From the NCBI RefSeq assembly GCF_017916325.1, contig NC_090139.1, positions 328,501 through 392,500 of the forward strand: a DNA stretch of 64,000 nt. Direction: 5' to 3'. The DNA comes from Leishmania martiniquensis (lineage: Eukaryota; Euglenozoa; Kinetoplastea; Trypanosomatida; Trypanosomatidae). Position 1 is the first letter of the stretch, and every line of letters begins with the position of its first letter. The position numbers and the translations under genes are program-made. The notes under the pieces are model-generated. The model worked only from the letters and a program-made list of their open reading frames with translations. It searched no databases and had not been told where the DNA came from. Shown here piece by piece: positions 59,578-64,000 of this stretch.

Positions 59578-61805
59578 TCTGAATATGGGTGCGATTCTGT
59601 GTCGCCGCGCCACTCACCGCCGAAGAGGGTGCTGAGAAGTTGAGCAGACAGCGCACACCTACACAAACGCACACGCACAACTGGCGTGACAGCAGGGCAA
59701 TGAAAGCGCGAGGGGAAGAGTCCCAGATGTTGTGCACAGCTGAGCGCAGCAACGAGAGCAGCCGTCACGCTGAAATATGATGCAAGCACCCCTGCCGAAA
59801 GGAGTGCGAGGCAGCCGCATGAACTGACCCCTGCCCTATTTTTTTCCTTTTTTCGGTTGCGGTGGAGACTTGTGTGAGCGAAATAAGGAAGAGGAGGGCG
59901 AAATGCGCATCCGCCTGCCCTCCCGTCTCCCATTCTCTGCTGCCGCCTTTGCAGTCACAGCCGTCCCTCGAGTGGACACAAACGCATGCTGCGACGTGCG
60001 CGTGCGTATCTCCTGATCAGCCGTGAGGCGCGTTCACAAATCAGAGGTGCCATTCACCGTTGTGAATCTCTGTTCAACTCAGTGAGTTAGCGTCGTGTGC
60101 ATACATGCGTGTGTAGAGGTGGGTGCAGAGGAATGAGGAGACAGTGTACCGAGGCGAAAGAAGCGGGGGTGAAGAAGAGAGAGGAACGGTACGGAAGGGG
60201 AAGGGGAAGATGGGCGGGGGTCGCACTCGGATGCGGCACACACACGTGCCCGCGCACTCGCAGGCCCGTTAGCATTATGAGTCGGCGGGCTTGGCAAAGG
60301 CGCTGAGGGGCATTCGTGCAAGGGCGTCTCACACCCGCCTGTCCGTGTACTTCCCCGACACGTTCCTAGTGAAGCTGCGAATCCAGACGAAACGTCAGGC
60401 GCGCCACTCAGGATATGCCTTCAGCCATGACATTCCTCAACGCACACATACACTAGCAGATGGGGAGGTGGGTGAGTGGACAGGGGGATGTGGGGTGCGC
60501 AAAGACACGCATTCTCACCACTCGCGCGTCACTGCCCGCATACGTATTGGCATTCTTAGGCGCTGTTGTGTGTGTGTGTGTGCATGCGTGCGCAGTTACC
60601 GGTCTTCCGATTCCCCATGCCTCTCCCGCATCACCTCTGCTCTCTGTTCGTGTGTGTGCTTCAACACGAGAGGAGGCTCGTAAACGCCGGAGGATACGGT
60701 GTAAAGAGACGGAGGAGAGGGGGCCGGGGTGCAGAGAGCGGAAGAAATGAGCGGTAGCGGCACGCAGACGCGAGGCGAAATGCCCTCACAAGTGTGAGTA
60801 AAGAGAGACGTGTGCACTGCGCTCGCTTCCCCTCCCGTCCCGTCCCCTCTCGTCCTCCTCCTCTCGCTTTCTACGTTGTCCTGCGTGCATGTCTGGTGCG
60901 TGCACAATACGCTCTATCATTCCTCTCTCCCTCCCCCCGCCACGGTCCTTTCCTTGCGCGCCTTCTTCAGCGTTCACCGAAGCAAGTGTCGCCAGGCCGC
61001 TTTACACACGACCGCGCACGACTGCGGAGAGAGGCGGGTGGTGGTGGTGGTGGGGAGTAAGGAGAGAAAGGTGAAGAATGGAAAAGAGGAGGAGATGGAT
61101 GGAGAACCGAGAGAGCCGCCGTTGGCCCGTGCGCATGCCTTGTACCAAAGAAAGGCGTCACTCCCACCCACACCCACGCACATCCGTGCATGCGTGCGTG
61201 CGCCTCTACCGTCGTGATGCGCAAGAGGAAGAGGGGAAAGGACGCCGTTGAAATCTAACCTTACAGACACAGAGTAATACGGGAGCATTCGTGAGAAGAG
61301 GTCTAATGTTTAAGCGGCACCGGGTGCCGTGGGAGGGAGGAGGAGTGAGGGGGGAGGAGGAGGGAGGAGGGAGCGTTCCAAAGAGGGTACATAAAACAGA
61401 GTGGTGGTGGTGGTGGCTGAGGCGGTGGGGGTTAAGGGGGAGAGACAGAGAAAGCCGATGACGATGGCTCACCGAGTCAACCGCGCAATGCACGGGAAGG
61501 GGGATGGAAGGTTGAGAGAGGGAGAGAGCGAGTCAAGCGCAGAGAAAGTGCACATGCACACACGCACCGGCACTGGCTCACAACAAAAATGGCTGTTGGA
61601 GAAGGGGACCGTGTATGAGAGCGTAGCGCATGCGTTGAGGTCTGTGTTGGTGTGCGTGTGTGCAGGGGGTAGGGAGCGGGAGGGGGGAGGGGCAGGGAAC
61701 GGAGATAGACGAGGGAGGCATGAAAGGGATATCCGGGGAAGGAACGTAACACAGCTGGAGACAAGTACAAAAATTCTGTACACACGCGCACACGACCTTC
61801 CGCCG
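59578..61805. other. Longest intergenic region, no gene seen
   Basis: About 2.2 kb. It includes (TG)n at about 60565-60582 and several G-rich plus-strand blocks (61320-61440, 61670-61700). Frames on both strands are low complexity. It holds the 3' UTR of the coiled-coil gene and the 5' UTR of the P-type ATPase gene. Confidence 0.55.
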
Positions 61806-63998
61806 TCAATCGAGAGGCTGCAGTGCACTACGTGAAAATAGACGCGGCTCCACCTCCTCTTCACCCCCCTGAGATCCACTGCGGGGGCCCTCGCGCTCCG
61901 CTAGCGCCGTCTTTCGTGCCGTTGTGATGCTCCCCACCGCGCAGGAGCGAACAATGACGCGATGCGGCACCGTAGGCTTGCTGTTCTCCTTATCCGACTC
62001 GTGCTTGAGGTTGCTCTCCTCACGGGTCGCCCTGTCTCGACGGCGCTTCTCTGCGACAGCAGCGAGCGCGGCAGAAAAGTCAAGTCGCCGTCGCGACACG
62101 GCAGCCGAGGCTGTGACTGCATCCGGTGAAGTGCCTGCCGGTTCGGAACTGGCCGCGCTACCCTTGTCGCTTGAACTTCGCTGGCGTGGACGGTAGTCGT
62201 CGCCTACCGTCCTCTCCGCTGCATGCCGGCCGGCGTCAATGTAGCTGCGCGCGACGGCTGCGAAGCTTGCCGAGGTGCTGCTGCTGCTGCTGCTGCGCTG
62301 ATTCCGGTACGATTCTTGCCGGAGTGACAGTGGCTCATCACGTGACGTCAACGGAAGAGGCGGCACCACCGCAGCGGCTTTCGATTTTGACAGCGTGGCG
62401 GATGGCGGACTCATTGCGGTCCCCGCACGCCGAGTTACGACGACGCTGTTGCTCGAGAGCATTTCGGCGGACGTGACGGCAGTGGAGATGTTGGTCCTGG
62501 TCGCTGCCGTGGCCCCGCGCAGGTGATCCGCGCCCCCCTCCCAATCGGCGCCTCGCCTCTTTGCCTTCCTTTGCGCAGGCACCGCATACACGTCGTCGCT
62601 TTCATTCGCGCCCTCCGCCTCCTCATCCACGCCCCGGTTGCCAATCGGTGATGGTGGCGGTGAGGATGTGAAGCTGCTGCTCCTGCTGCTGCCGGTGCTT
62701 CCTTCGTCGCTGCCACGCTCGTCATCCCCACTTTGGGAGCGACGCGGCCCGTGACTATAGGCAAAGACGTTGTCGCGGTTGTCCATGGTGCGGATCAGCA
62801 TCTGGCGTAGATTCAGGATGGACTGCTGCTGCTCCTCAATCTGCTCGATCATCCGCTCCATTTCGCCGGTCATGTGGCGCCGCTCCTCACGCAGCGTCGC
62901 CTCCAACTCCCGCTTTTCTTTGCGGTGCTGCTCCACCTGCGCCTCGAGCGCACTTTTGGCATCGTAGAGAAGATCGATTTGCCTGCCTTGGCGCAGCAAG
63001 TCGCTGAAGAGGGCTGTGCTTTTCGAGTAGGCGGCCTTTAGCAGGGAGTCCAGCTGCGAGACGTGGATGCTGTCCCGATCCCCGCGCAGGCATGTCAAGT
63101 CTTTCACGAGGCTCTCCATCCCCGCGAGTTTTGTCTCGTGCCGCTCCACCAGTCGTTCGTATTTGCGCTCGTGCTCCTGGATCAGAGCCTCGTACCGTAC
63201 CTTGGCAGACCGCTCTGACTTCGCCTCCTCCAGAGCTTTATTCTGCATGTCCATCACACGGGTGCGGCTCTCAGACATCTCCCGCTTTAGCTGCCGGATG
63301 AACCGCTTGCTCTCCTCGTTGCGTGTCGAGAGGGCAACAACCTCAATGATCTTGTCCTGCAGCGCCTGGTAGGCATCCGCGTGCTTATCAGCCATATCCT
63401 CGTAGAGCGCGCGCTGGTGCTCATACATCTTCTCGAACCGGTTGCGCTCCCGCTGCAGCGCCTCATAGTCGGCGAGCGGCACCATCGGCTCCGAGGCGGA
63501 TGGGCTGCGGCCGTGGGCGCTGCGCCGCGATGTGCTGCGGGTGAGCGAGGTGTTGTGCGATGCGCCGTGCGGGTGCGGGCCGTACAATGTGCTTCCCCGC
63601 GCCGCGTTGGGGGTGGGCGATTTGCTACCGGCCGCGGCGCTGAAGCCCGTTTTTGTCACGGCTGTGTTCGTGACGTCGTGCAGCGCGCGACAGTGATGGT
63701 GACTCGGGCGCCCCTTGTTGCTACTGCCGCTGCGAGTGCTGCTTCTCCCGATGCTCTTTCTATGGGAAGCCGAGAGAGAGCCGAGATAGCTCGCGTCGTA
63801 CTCGGTAACGTCGACATGGGCGGCACTGCTGCTTGGCATGTGCTGAGGCGAAAGCAGGGCTAAGGCAGATGGTGAGGCGTCGATGCACTGCGCCGTCACC
63901 CGATCAACCGTGTCTTCGAGAAAGATGGCAGCGTCATCGGTAGATGTGCCCAGCTGGCGGTGCATCGGTGTCAATGGCAGCCCCTCGTGAGCAGTCAT
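61806..63998 (-). CDS. Coiled-coil protein at right edge; 5' end possibly outside window
   Basis: A 730-residue frame from an ATG at 63998, two bases from the window edge, so the true start may lie further upstream. Residues 1-170 are Ser/His/Arg-rich; residues about 175-405 form a continuous coiled coil (DYEALQRERNRFEKMYEHQR; EATLREERRHMTGEMERMIE). The C-terminal 320 residues are Ser/Arg/Ala-rich and disordered, with a run of six Ser codons near 62277-62296. No enzymatic motif or membrane segment is seen. The function is unknown; such layout is common among trypanosomatid cytoskeletal proteins. Confidence 0.82.
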   Translation of the reverse strand: MTAHEGLPLTPMHRQLGTSTDDAAIFLEDTVDRVTAQCIDASPSALALLSPQHMPSSSAAHVDVTEYDASYLGSLSASHRKSIGRSSTRSGSSNKGRPSHHHCRALHDVTNTAVTKTGFSAAAGSKSPTPNAARGSTLYGPHPHGASHNTSLTRSTSRRSAHGRSPSASEPMVPLADYEALQRERNRFEKMYEHQRALYEDMADKHADAYQALQDKIIEVVALSTRNEESKRFIRQLKREMSESRTRVMDMQNKALEEAKSERSAKVRYEALIQEHERKYERLVERHETKLAGMESLVKDLTCLRGDRDSIHVSQLDSLLKAAYSKSTALFSDLLRQGRQIDLLYDAKSALEAQVEQHRKEKRELEATLREERRHMTGEMERMIEQIEEQQQSILNLRQMLIRTMDNRDNVFAYSHGPRRSQSGDDERGSDEGSTGSSRSSSFTSSPPPSPIGNRGVDEEAEGANESDDVYAVPAQRKAKRRGADWEGGADHLRGATAATRTNISTAVTSAEMLSSNSVVVTRRAGTAMSPPSATLSKSKAAAVVPPLPLTSRDEPLSLRQESYRNQRSSSSSSTSASFAAVARSYIDAGRHAAERTVGDDYRPRQRSSSDKGSAASSEPAGTSPDAVTASAAVSRRRLDFSAALAAVAEKRRRDRATREESNLKHESDKENSKPTVPHRVIVRSCAVGSITTARKTALAEREGPRSGSQGGEEEVEPRLFSRSALQPLD

Positions 63999-64000
63999 CG

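Noticed and set aside
59578..61805. A possible missed gene in the longest gap
   Set aside because: Both strands were read; only short low-complexity frames with no motif were found.

Overview
The window looks like nuclear DNA of a trypanosomatid of the Leishmania group. It is GC-rich. Twenty-three intronless protein genes all lie on the minus strand and are separated by 0.3 to 2.2 kb of low-complexity DNA. Long polypyrimidine tracts followed by AG sit just 5' of many start codons, the usual signature of spliced-leader trans-splicing. The protein set is eukaryotic: ribosomal protein uL16 (L10), RRP36, TCF25/Rqc1, a ClC transporter, a COPI-associated protein and a mitochondrial DnaJ. The species cannot be named from this sequence alone. 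I read the window as part of one polycistronic directional gene cluster transcribed from position 64000 towards 1; no promoter, strand switch or RNA gene was seen.

In transcription order: an Arg/Ser-rich coiled-coil protein whose start lies at the right edge (63998-61806); a P-type ATPase with several altered catalytic motifs (59577-56707); a 108-residue coiled-coil protein; a 1454-residue coiled-coil protein; a TCF25/Rqc1 homologue; small and medium unknown proteins (45688-45269, 44697-43252); two tandem PlsC-type acyltransferases (41670-40639 and 38706-37747), the upstream one flanked by a nearly perfect 370-bp direct repeat; a COPI-associated membrane protein; RRP36; a ClC chloride/proton transporter with CBS domains; an acidic protein resembling HIRIP3-type histone chaperones; a SET-like protein; two unknown proteins; adenylate/nucleoside monophosphate kinase; ribosomal protein L10; a mitochondrial type-I DnaJ; a twin-Cx9C protein; two adjacent elongin-C/SKP1-like proteins; and a large unknown protein that runs off the left edge.

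The genes do not form a functional operon; in these organisms neighbours share transcription, not pathway. The most interesting items are: (1) two adjacent genes that each seem to carry an elongin-C/POZ fold split by a long disordered insertion; (2) a full-length P-type ATPase keeping DKTGTL but with TGES, KGAP and other motifs changed; (3) 370-bp direct repeats bracketing one acyltransferase gene, plus a 151-bp near-identical tract inside the two paralogues that suggests gene conversion; (4) a ClC protein with GGGIP in place of GSGIP at the selectivity filter; (5) a SET domain with a long insertion before its last motif. All family calls come from motif recognition by eye.
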